In this document: one piece after another, positions 7,125 to 16,600 of the stretch | How positions within the stretch are numbered: the first letter of the stretch is position 1 | Layout of the letters: each line of letters starts with the position of its first letter | Virus record (IMG/VR): IMGVR_UViG_3300021338_000004 | Location: 1-64,000 of that record | Reading direction: 5' to 3' (one strand) | Length of the DNA: 64,000 nucleotides | Source of the DNA: a virus | Notes under the pieces: model-generated | The model's database searches: none | Seen by the model: the letters and a program-made list of their open reading frames with translations, nothing else | Told to the model about the DNA's origin: nothing | Translations under genes and position numbers: made by a program

Positions 7125-7691
7125 ATGATCACCATTAAGAACGAACGTATTGCAGTCACTGTTTCGAAGGCGGCATTTGATGCCATCCTGAGCACAAAAA
7201 AGGACATCATCCACAAACACAGCAATGGCGATTCCTGCGTTGAAACTGCTCACGACCAGACGCGCGGTCACTTTCTTGATCGAGCAATGCGAGTGATCGG
7301 AAACACCAGCGAACTAAGTCTGATCAAAGATAACGAAGTCTCGGACGAGGAGGTCGAAGTCTTGGCACAGCAGATCGCGATACTGCGCTATTTGGATGAG
7401 CATGGGAAATACAGTGCGGATGAAACAATGATGCGTGGCTTAGGCGGGCACCGGATGTCCCTCGGGATGTCGCTAGACTGGTCGAATGCATTGAAAGCTG
7501 AAGTGTTTCAGAGCGATCTGGACGCCGCCAAACATTCTATTCTCACTATGCGAGAGACGGAGATGCGATACAGATCAGGACAATCAAACGGACACGGGAT
7601 GGTGATTGAAGTGATCGGAAGCCTCCCGGAACAAATTGGACTGTGCAGAGTGCAACGAAACCGCTTGTTAGCTAACGATTGTATTTTCTGA
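7125..7691 (+). CDS. Unknown protein of the accessory operon
   Basis: 188 residues. The start follows GGAGA about ten bases upstream inside the end of the previous gene. The sequence is mixed alpha/beta without signal peptide or membrane segment. The C-terminal part is shorter on hydrophobic residues and ends RNRLLANDCIF. Not recognised. Same strand and spacing as neighbours. Confidence 0.6.
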   Translation: MITIKNERIAVTVSKAAFDAILSTKKDIIHKHSNGDSCVETAHDQTRGHFLDRAMRVIGNTSELSLIKDNEVSDEEVEVLAQQIAILRYLDEHGKYSADETMMRGLGGHRMSLGMSLDWSNALKAEVFQSDLDAAKHSILTMRETEMRYRSGQSNGHGMVIEVIGSLPEQIGLCRVQRNRLLANDCIF

Positions 7692-7749
7692 CCGGACACC
7701 CTAGACCTTGCCCCTAAAAACCAAAATCACGATTAGATAGGTGATAAAT

Positions 7750-8109
7750 ATGAAAAAGATTAGCTTTGAGGACTATGTATCAGACGTGCTCGACCTACAA
7801 GTAGGTTTAATGAGCGAAAAGCAGATTGCTGAGGCTCGCACTGGATACAACAAGTTATTTGCGCCGAAGCCTGTCGTTGCCAAACACAGACTGAGCAACG
7901 TCAAAGTAGCTGAACTGAGAAAGATGATTGAGCACTTCGTAAGTTCACAAAAAATCGCCATAGAGCGCAACAGTGATAAAGACTTAACTATTGTAAAAAC
8001 CTTCATCGCCGAAGCAGAAAAAGCACTGGCAGGTCGTGCAGAAAAAGCAGAGCTTCTGAAGCTAATTGATCTGAATAGCGAAGCAAGCCGCTCACTAGCT
8101 GCACAATAA
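7750..8109 (+). CDS. Small basic helical protein, unknown
   Basis: 119 residues from ATG 7750 (AGGTG seven bases upstream); a GTG at 7741 is less likely. Lys-rich and predicted mostly helical (KVAELRKMIEHFVSSQKIAIE, cut into heptad-like runs), pI likely near 9. No family recognised. Part of the 6.7-8.4 kb operon. Confidence 0.6.
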   Translation: MKKISFEDYVSDVLDLQVGLMSEKQIAEARTGYNKLFAPKPVVAKHRLSNVKVAELRKMIEHFVSSQKIAIERNSDKDLTIVKTFIAEAEKALAGRAEKAELLKLIDLNSEASRSLAAQ

Positions 8110-8121
8110 AAGGAAATGCAC

Positions 8122-8436
8122 ATGAAATTCAGGAAATTTATTGGCGGATGCGCACTAGCAGGAAAGCAAGTAGTCGCATACGACAGCGAATGCAAAGGCC
8201 AATCGATTGTTATCATTGCCGCCGAAACCGTCGGTGGTAATCCCGTTCGTTACCAAACTGAAAACGGCCTCGGCAAAAAAGAATGGCGGACAGTGAGTGA
8301 AAAGCGGCTAACGCTTGATGAATATGATGATTTTATCGACACAGTGAGTGAAAACGCATCCAGCAGCCAAGATGCAGGCACTGTGGTTCGCGCGCTTGTT
8401 GAATTAGGATACCCAAGCGAGTTGTTCCACAACTAA
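8122..8436 (+). CDS. Small unknown protein ending the operon
   Basis: 104 residues from ATG 8122, with AAAGGA seven bases upstream (ATG 8116 lies too close to that site). It begins MKFRKFIGGCALAGKQVVAY and has a KKEWRTVSEKRLTLDEYDDF segment. Beta-rich N-terminus, helical C-terminus. Not recognised. It is followed directly by a terminator, so it closes the operon begun at 6668. Confidence 0.6.
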   Translation: MKFRKFIGGCALAGKQVVAYDSECKGQSIVIIAAETVGGNPVRYQTENGLGKKEWRTVSEKRLTLDEYDDFIDTVSENASSSQDAGTVVRALVELGYPSELFHN

Positions 8437-8437
8437 C

Positions 8438-8468
8438 CAAAAAGGCTCTGGAAATCAGGGCCTTTTTA
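8438..8468 (+). terminator. Intrinsic terminator
   Basis: AAAAAGGCTCTG, GAAA loop region, CAGGGCCTTTTT: a G/C-containing stem with one bulge followed by a T run, 2 bases past the stop of gene 8122-8436. Confidence 0.8.
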
Positions 8469-8522
8469 ATATCCGCTCAGTAATGAGTATCAGGAAGCAC
8501 CACAGACCGAGATTCGATCACT

Positions 8523-9506
8523 ATGACAAAGAATACCTCTCGCCCAGTTAATCATCTCAAAACCGCCAGTGAGATCTACCCCCGTGCGTGGAAACAATGC
8601 GACGAACTTAGAGGCATGCGAGGGCAATCACTCCCTCACTGGCCTGCATGGTGTTTCCTGCCACTGGCGGGCTGGTACTCCGTAGTGTCAGCAGACGCGG
8701 GACTCAACTCTCTGCCACCCTATCTAGCAGAGGATATATCCCGCCTAGCTGCACTCGGTGCCTGGCGTGTAACGCAGGGTATTTATCAATTTGACGAGGA
8801 TCTGCAACAAGCAATTTGCGACACCGGCATTTCAGGCGAGATCCCTGTCGATGTTCTACTGCGCCTACCGGAATGGTCGCTGTATATCGAAACACCGGGG
8901 ATGGAATGGGGTGGATCGGAACTGTACGGTTTCTGGGTGCATCTTGAGCACGACGCCAACACCGAGCGCAAAGAGCTGCGCCTGCTGCTGGATAATGAAG
9001 ATGCGTTGGAACCCGTAATTCTGCATCTGGGGCCGTGGACAGTGACCGAAGCGGTTGATCGGATGGCATCCGAAGCAAAGCGCAACGCTGAGATGCTTGC
9101 CGCCAATATGCCTGATATGGCGCATAGTGAGGACTGGGTGGCCGAACTAGCCACTCACGTCCAGCCGCTATTGGGGATGGTGCTATACCTGTGCAGTGAC
9201 GAACCAGAAGTGGTAGATCGCCGCGTTCCGGGAGCTCTACCGCAACGGCCACAGCCGAAACGCACAAAGAAAGGTTACCGACTGTTCCCGCCGAATGCGC
9301 CACGGCTTTGGAATGTAGGCGATGCATTAGGTGACGTGATTCGTAGTAGCCGCCGAGATGATTCACTTGCCGATAGCGAGCGAAAATCGCCGCGCCCTCA
9401 CCTACGTCGCGCACACTGGCACGGCTACTGGACCGGGCCACGCGAAGGCGAGCGTAAATTCATATACCGCTGGCTACCGCCTACACCAGTGGCCGCAACG
9501 GAGTAA
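8523..9506 (+). CDS. acrVA2: AcrVA2-family anti-CRISPR (Cas12a inhibitor)
   Basis: 327 residues, close to Moraxella AcrVA2 (about 322). Matches I recognise from memory of AcrVA2 are residues 79-92 (GAWRVTQGIYQFDE against GAWRNTLGIYQLDE), the following 'P-x-x-x-L-x-L-P-x-W-x-x-Y-x-x' segment (LLRLPEWSLYIET against FLNLPDWCVYVDI), and the C-terminal RRAHWHGYWTGP at 295-306 (RRGHWHGYWQGT). AcrVA2 lowers Cas12a levels by acting on cas12a mRNA during translation, so this product is predicted to shield the element from type V-A CRISPR immunity. It sits alone between a terminator and two small genes, as a typical accessory cargo gene. Family call firm; activity inferred. Confidence 0.88.
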   Translation: MTKNTSRPVNHLKTASEIYPRAWKQCDELRGMRGQSLPHWPAWCFLPLAGWYSVVSADAGLNSLPPYLAEDISRLAALGAWRVTQGIYQFDEDLQQAICDTGISGEIPVDVLLRLPEWSLYIETPGMEWGGSELYGFWVHLEHDANTERKELRLLLDNEDALEPVILHLGPWTVTEAVDRMASEAKRNAEMLAANMPDMAHSEDWVAELATHVQPLLGMVLYLCSDEPEVVDRRVPGALPQRPQPKRTKKGYRLFPPNAPRLWNVGDALGDVIRSSRRDDSLADSERKSPRPHLRRAHWHGYWTGPREGERKFIYRWLPPTPVAATE

Positions 9507-9569
9507 CAGATGCCCCCAAACGATTCGATGCTGCAGCAAATAAGCCTATTTTAAGAAATGGAGAGCGCT

Positions 9570-10148
9570 ATGAAGCCACCACTGAACAGCTCAAGTCCTG
9601 CGGCAACGATCGCAATCGGTACGCTGACATCTGCAACGGAAATTAATAATAAGGAACCCTCTATGCCTGAAAAATACATTAGCTTTAACTACAACTGGCA
9701 GAGCGCTGACGTTGATATCGATCTCAATCGACACAGTGTACGAGCGCATTTGGCTGCGCTTATTCGCGGCTATGGGTCCAGCACAGAGAGCCTGGTGGTG
9801 GACTTTGTGAACGGCACCTTCCGCTTTATCAGCCAGTACGACAGCGTGCAGGCTGCATGGCAAAGACTCGATAGTCGTCAACAGGGATTTGTGGAGGCGT
9901 TTCGATCTCTAACGACTCAGCCCCACCTAGACGTACGCGCGCCAGATTTTCCGCAGACCTGGTTCAGAAGTGTAGTTGCCGCCAAGTTCCGCCAGCTTAG
10001 GGATCAAGCAGAAATAGACCAGCGGGTTGAGAAGCTACCTATCGAAGCTCAGGCTGCGCTGGCCGAACAGGCTGAACGGTTGATCCGAACAGAGGTTACC
10101 GCCGGCCCAGAAAAGGCTTGGACTATTCGCGTGTACGATGATGAGTAG
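9570..10148 (+). CDS. Unknown protein downstream of the anti-CRISPR gene
   Basis: 192 residues from ATG 9570 (GGAG upstream). A second good start at ATG 9663 (AAGGAA upstream) would give 161 residues and may be the real one, since the extra N-terminus is low-complexity. The body has YISFNYNWQSADVDIDLNRH and a helical C-terminus (LPIEAQAALAEQAERLIRTE). No family recognised. It overlaps the next gene by 11 bases. Adjacency to the AcrVA2 homologue makes it an anti-defence candidate by position. Confidence 0.6.
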   Translation: MKPPLNSSSPAATIAIGTLTSATEINNKEPSMPEKYISFNYNWQSADVDIDLNRHSVRAHLAALIRGYGSSTESLVVDFVNGTFRFISQYDSVQAAWQRLDSRQQGFVEAFRSLTTQPHLDVRAPDFPQTWFRSVVAAKFRQLRDQAEIDQRVEKLPIEAQAALAEQAERLIRTEVTAGPEKAWTIRVYDDE

Positions 10149-10584
10149 CGATCCATTTGACGGCATTGCTGAGAGCGCCAAGATTCGCCGTCAGATGCGC
10201 GAGCTCTGCGACTATCCGACTCGGAGCTACAAGCTAAAGTTCATACGGTGCATGGAATTGGTGCATGCCCACCTGGGTCAATTGGGCTCAATTCTGCGCG
10301 AGAAAGACCGGGAGGTAGCACGCCTGAAAGACCTGCTAGGCCAGCGTGGTGAAGATCCGTATACCCGAGTGTCTGAGCAGCTACCACCACTGGATGTGCC
10401 GATCGTGGTTTGGGATGACTATAACAAGTGCTTCGACGCTATCCAGCTAAACCCCGGTGCTTTCTGGGGAGATAAGGAGGCAGAACTAAGAGCCTACTTG
10501 AGTAAGCACCATTACACCCACTGGCAACGCCTATCCCGACCCACTGATGTCATGAACACCATGACAAACCGGCTGGTGGATTAA
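10138..10584 (+). CDS. Coiled-coil protein with DUF551-like C-terminus
   Basis: 148 residues. The N-terminal half includes a short coiled coil (LGQLGSILREKDREVARLKD, residues 41-60). The C-terminal half has the pattern LPPLDVPIVVWDD...YTHWQRLSRP, which resembles the DUF551 domain of phage proteins (a 'P-x-x-g-x-x-V-l-v' strand and a terminal 'THW-x-x-l'). Function unknown. It ends the plus-strand operon, facing the large minus-strand gene, with a terminator between. Confidence 0.65.
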   Translation: MMSSDPFDGIAESAKIRRQMRELCDYPTRSYKLKFIRCMELVHAHLGQLGSILREKDREVARLKDLLGQRGEDPYTRVSEQLPPLDVPIVVWDDYNKCFDAIQLNPGAFWGDKEAELRAYLSKHHYTHWQRLSRPTDVMNTMTNRLVD

Positions 10585-10597
10585 CATAAGCCAAAAG

Positions 10598-10626
10598 AAA
10601 GGGGGTGCTTATTAATCACCCCCTTT
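10598..10626. terminator. Bidirectional terminator between converging genes
   Basis: AAAGGGGGTG, loop CTTATTAAT, CACCCCCTTT: perfect 10-base arms, with A and T runs on either side. It separates the plus-strand operon from the end of the 2554-residue minus-strand gene. Confidence 0.85.
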
Positions 10627-10637
10627 GTGGTCCTTTT

Positions 10638-13600
10638 TTAACTCAGAAGTTCGTAAAGGCGCTGCAGGTCAACATGCGCCGGCACATACCACCACGCCCC
10701 ACTAAAGCCCTCCTGATCACAACAGAACTGTGCGCCATACTGGCTTTTGAGCAGTTCCTTGTTTCTGAACAGTGTGCCCGACTTTCCATAGTCATCCTGC
10801 AGGAACAGATAACCGAATTTCGACAAGGTTTTACTACGTCGATAACGCCCGCGACCCGCGATGGTTAGTTCTGCGCTGTTATAGCGCACTGCCAGGCCAA
10901 GGCGCTTAAATGCCTCGCTAATATGGCCCGGAACCTCTTTGAAGTCCGGGTCGTTGCGCAAGTCCTCTTCAGTCTGTCGTATGCGTTCTGCTTTGGCTTC
11001 ATTTCTTCGCAGCTCTAGCTCTGCAAATACGCTATCCAGATACTGGCGAGTTACCAGAGAAATGTCCTGATGGTTATCTCCTACGGCATAGAGCATGTTT
11101 TCAATTTCATTCTGAATGTGCCGGCGCTCTTGAATAAAACGAGTGTACAACGCTTCATCACCGGTTGTGCCGTTGTACGTCTGCATTTCTGGCTCTTTGC
11201 TGAACGCATCCCAGTATGCCGCTGCTTTCTCGGTGATCTCAGCTGCAGTGAGCTTTGTCCCGTAGTTGGCGACTTCTTCGCGCCACATGCTGCCAAAGAA
11301 GACCGGCATAACCTTGGTGAGCGTCCAGATAGAAGGGTCGTTGCTGCGGGTCATGTCCAGATACATCAATGCCAGCTCTTTGCGTAGATTCTCATCACTG
11401 GGATCCGGCAATACCAACTGGTTTATATCATGAGCATCACCCTGAGCCGCAATCAGCTTGCCAGCACTATCACGGAACAGATACCCGCCATAAGACGCCA
11501 GCTTTATCTCGCTCTTATGGGTGATCAGTAAATCCTTGTCGTATTCAGCGAGATTCGCGTACTCCATAGGCGTAGACAACATCTGTCGTACCTGGATGTC
11601 TTCATCGCTTAGTTCAACCGGTATTAGGTCTTCCTGCAGCAATGCGATGTCTACGGACTGTTCATTACGCCCATAATGAAAACGCCCAATGACCGCCTCT
11701 ACGGTGATTTTGCGCTCTTCCAGATCAACAGACTTGATGCGCAAAATATTGGAGCTTCCATCTGCATTGCGGCGCTCAAGATACTGGCCTTCATGAACAA
11801 CCGATGCGGTGTTCCCGATGTTACGGGTGATCGCGTTCAATGGGTTGTTGATCAGCGCTTCACTGAATGGCAGTTCATTCTGACGGGCTTTGGCTTCCAG
11901 ATAGCCGCGGCGCTGCTTGATCTTGCTCTCCAGGTTGTCACGGATCTCATCCCACTTGGCATCCAAGGCGCTCAGGGCGCGCTCCGTCGTGCTTAGCGAG
12001 TACTCCGCATCCTCAACCTTCTTCTGCAGTTCTGCATCATCCGGTTCGTCCTTAGCCTTCTGACGAATGCGCTCCAAGCTTGCGCGGCGTCTCTGCTGGC
12101 GCTCAGTCAGGGTGGCGTGTTCAGCATCCTTGTCCGCTTCCAGGCTCTCCAGCTGACGCACAGCATAGCTGAGCTGACTGAATTGGTTGATGGTCGCGTT
12201 ATCCTGCTTACGGCGCTTCTCAGCCTGTTGCTGGGCCAGTTTCTCCAGGCGGCGGGCTTTCGCTGCTTCCGGGTCTGACTCCAGCATGTCGAGGTAGTCA
12301 TCAGCAGCGAAGGCATTCGCGTTGCTGGCTTCTACATCCTTGCCGTTCAGGATGTCGCGCATCCAGTTGGATTTTTGTTTCAGCAGGTTCAGACGGAACT
12401 CATCAAACGAGCCTTTGCCCATGTAGTAATACAGGGAGACACGTTTGGCGGTGTTGCCCTGGCGCACACCGCGACCGTTACGCTGCTGAATACTGGCTGG
12501 AGTCCAGGGCAAGGTCAGATGATGAATCGCGGTGGTGCCCTTCTGTAGGTTTACCCCCACTTCTGCTTTCTTGTTACAGATAACGATCTTGAGGCTACCA
12601 CGGTTGTAGGCGTCGGAGATCTTCTGCAGCTTCTTGCCCTTGGCCGCTTCACCGTTGATGATGCCGATCTCTTTGCGGTCGATCGGCAAGTGATGCACCA
12701 GGAGGCGCGCAATCTTCTCATGCTGGGATTTCTCCTCAGTGAAGATGATCTGCTTACCCCCGGATTCATGTTCAGACAGCAGCTTCTGCATCAGCTTCGC
12801 ATATTTTGGTGTCAGTGGGTGTGATACCTCAGAAAGCTCAATGCTCACGCCCGGCATACGAGAAACGATTGCATCCTCAAACGCTTCCGGCACCACCAGC
12901 GTCATAGGATCCGCCTGGGCATCTAAGGTGTAATCAAACTCAACCGTGGAGTTGACGTTCTTACCCTCTTCCTCATCGTAGATCTTAACCTTGACGGTCT
13001 TCGGCACCTCCGTCAGCAGCTTTTCCAGATTGGCGCGATACTTGGCCGGCACCCGGAAGGTCATCGTGTGGTTATACAGGTCCATGTCGGTGGTTACGCG
13101 GTCCATATCACGGATCACGCTGAACATGGATATCTGTTTTCCTTTCTGCTGACTGCGTGGTTTCGCGGCTTCTTTAGCGAGCTCACGCAGCTGTTCGTAC
13201 AGTTCCTCCTGCTCATCGCTCATGTCTACGAATTCATTGGATTCAGGCGCGTCTGGAAGCTCCAGACCCACGTCATCCGCATTGCGCAGCAGCGTATAGC
13301 GGTGGAACAGGTTGCGTAGACCATCCAGGTTCTGGAAGCCCACCAGGCCATCGGAGTCCACCAGCTCGCCCGATACTTTCTGGCGGGTAACGGTTTCCAC
13401 CTTGCCGAACACGCGCACAAAGTCGTCGGCGGTGTAGACGCCGTAACGTTCGAACTCCTCCACCGGAATTAGCAGGGACAGCATGTTGTAGATCTCCAAC
13501 GGACTATTGGTGATCGGTGTTGCGGTTAGTAGAACAGGGCCGCGACCGGCGTTCTGGTCTCGCAAGTGCGCCATCTTCATGGCCATGTCGCGTGCGCGCT

Positions 13601-16600
13601 GACTGGAGACCGGTGTCGGCAGATAGGCAATACGCTGAGACTCTTTGCCCGCTTCGTAGCTGTTCTTGAAGTGATGAGCTTCATCCACAATCACGGACTG
13701 GAAGTTCATGTCTTCGAAGTATGGGTATTCGCCTTTCTTATTGGTCCCTTCATCGCTGTAGGCCTGTCGTACCTTGTCGGTACGTTTCGCCTCGTTGTAG
13801 GACAGGCGATCACCGCCTTTGCCCATATCTACTTTTTCGCCGGCAATGGCCTCCACCGCATCGCGCTGGCTAATCAGGTCACGCTCAACCCATTTATCTG
13901 CGTATTTCTCTTTGGTGCGGGCGCGCATCGGAATCATGCCGAAGCGCTCCTGAGACATTACGATCTTGGATTTGGAGGTGTGCGGAATCTGGTGCATCTT
14001 GTCATAAATGGTCTGGGCATCATCTTCCACCAGAACATCTTGATACATCAGCTCGCCGGTAAACTTGTTTTTCTTCGGATTGCCCTCTTCATCCAATACA
14101 AGCTCGCGTTCGACGTTGCCATCCTTGCCGGCTTTCGGGCTAAAACCGATAAACAGCACGTCCTCCATGGTGCCAAGGAATGTATTGTGCTCGTGATACC
14201 AGTTACCCAGGACATTGTTTGGAACTACGGTCGCAGTGCGGTTCGCACGCCCCATCTGTTTGTTGTAGGTCGCCAGCGCGATCGCAGAGAAGGTTTTGCC
14301 CAGGCCAACGTCGTCAGCCAGGATGCCGCGCCCCTCTTCCGACATGCGACGGATACCTGCGTTTTGATACCCATGCGGTTTAATGGTGTCCGGGACGCCC
14401 TTCAGCTCCAATGAGTTCTCCTCATAGCTCATTGGAATGTAGCCATTGAACTTCTGGTTGTACTGCGCCTGCAGCTGTTCGGCGTCCTGGTGCTGCTGCA
14501 TGAAGATGGTGAACTCTTCTTCCAGCGCTTTGACCCGGTCTTTGTATTCCTGGATGTATTCCGCCTTGCTTGAAGTGATCGCGTTGCCGTTCAGGTAGCG
14601 ATTCATCTGCTTCAGGAACCCGGTTTCATCCATGTAGCCGTAGAATTCACCGAAAGGTGAGCTGGTATCATTGGTAAGCTCTTTCTCCCAGTATTTTTCG
14701 CCGGTATCGGGATCCTCGCGCTGTACGTCCTTTTCCACACCGTAGCGCAAGTGTCGATATCCCTTCTGCTCAAAAAACTCCAGGATGTATTTTCGATCAA
14801 ACCATTTTTGGTTCAGGCCAAACGAGATGTCTTCCAGGCTGGTGGAATTCACCTTAGCGCTGATCTCATCGATCTGCGCTTGCCATTTGGCTTTCAGGCG
14901 TGGATCGCTTTCCTGGCTCATCGCCTTGGCCAGTGCTGCTGCTTTCGGGAACACCTCTCCGGAACAGAAACGGTTCATCGGCATCATGCGACCGTCTGCG
15001 GTAATGGCTACACCTGGCTCCTCTGCCAAATCGCCCAAGCTCTTCAGTGCACGCGGCCCGCGGTATAGCGCTTGCACATCCTCCAGGGTGATTTCGTCAA
15101 TCCCCTCGCGAATGTACAGATGCTCAATGATCGATTGCAGCAGTGTATCGTCGTACTGCTGCTGGTCGCTGGCGGACTCTCCGGACAATAGAGCAGAAAA
15201 ATTACCGTCCTGGTCGATCGAATTCCGGAATACCCCCAGGTAGCGGGCGCTGTCGCCCTCTAGCTGCAGGTGGCGATTCTTCTTTGGGTCGCCATAGCGG
15301 TTGTATTCCGCTGCAACGAGCTCCTGCAAGGCAACCAGATCACCGGTATCCGCGTCACCTGTGCGCTCCTGGTTCTGGTATCGGTTGATCAGCGTGCCAA
15401 TCAATGCGCCGCGAAAAACCTGCTCTTGAGCGGATGGCGCTTGTTCAGCTGCGAGCGCGATTGCAGCCTTCTGCTGATCGGTGAAAAGGTCCGGCCAGCT
15501 ATCGCTTGCGGCTTTGGCCTGCTGATAGGTTAGGTTTAGCGTGGATTGATTATGTGACAACAGGCCTTTCAGTTGTTCAATGCTGTCAGCGCCGTAGGTT
15601 TTGACATCAATGCCGGTCGGATTGTCCAGGCCGTGATCCACTTCCTGCCAGTCGCCACCACTCATAATGTATTCGCGGTCGTTCATGTAGCGGCGATCGC
15701 CTTCCGCGTAGTAGCGGATGACCGGTTCTGCCGTGTCCAGCAGCGCCCAATCAATGCGGCTATCAAATTTACGTGCCAGCGCCTGTTTAAGGCCGGCTTC
15801 GGTGATCTCGTTGTTGATCACACGGTCCTGGTCGCGAAACTTGTTCGGATCTTTCGGGACGAACGTACCCTGGATGAATGGTCGCCCTTCCGGTGATTTG
15901 AACCATTCGCCTTGGATAAACGTGTCCCAAACCACATTGGCTGCTTTCAGGGTGTCGATTGACATATCCTGAATGCGTGCGATCGCATCGCGGGAATGCT
16001 TGCGCAGAATGATGACATCGGTAACGACATCAGTGCCTTGGCGACCAAACGTTTTAGATGGCAGCTTATGCGCGCCCAGGAATTCCGCCACCTTGCTTAG
16101 CTGGGTGCGCCAGCGCTCCCACTTCGCACCACGCCCGCTGACGATATTGATGGGCACTACCAGCGCAATCAAGCCGCCAGGGCGGACCTTATCCACCACA
16201 CGGCGTACAAAGTAGCGCTCAATCAGCTTCTCTTTCTTGTACAGCGGATCGTCATGGGCGGATGCGCCGCGGGCATCGCCAAACGGCACGTTGCCGATAA
16301 TGGCGTCAAAGGTGTCGTCTTGCGCATCGACCGCCAGCTTCTCAAAGCTCTGGTTAAGGATCTGATCTTCTGGATGAAGAATGCGGTTCACGCCTGCGGA
16401 CAGAGGATCGATCTCCGTGCCGGTGATGCGTACGCCGTCATTTTTGGTGGCACTGAACACGCCGGATCCGGTGGCCGGCTCCAGGACATTGCCGTTCTCA
16501 AAGCCGTTGGCTTTCAGCATATCCCACACACCTTCAGCAACGTGCGTTGGTGTGAAGTATTCATACTGGCTGTTAACGGTTAAGCCGCCGCGACCGGAGT

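Noticed and set aside
7405-7417. Half-sites of the dispersed palindrome (CATGGGAAA at 7405 and 58728, TTTCCCATG at 44639 and 45425)
   Set aside because: Single arms only and inside genes. Chance matches of this length are expected, so they are not counted as sites.
8704-9441. A 245-residue minus-strand frame opposite the anti-CRISPR gene
   Set aside because: It mirrors the AcrVA2 homologue exactly. Arg/His/Ala-rich shadow sequence without a start context.
13566-14414. A 282-residue plus-strand frame inside the DarB-like gene
   Set aside because: Antisense to a clearly conserved helicase region. Composition is what the complementary strand of a coding gene gives, with no ribosome site. The same holds for the plus frame at 17205-18005.
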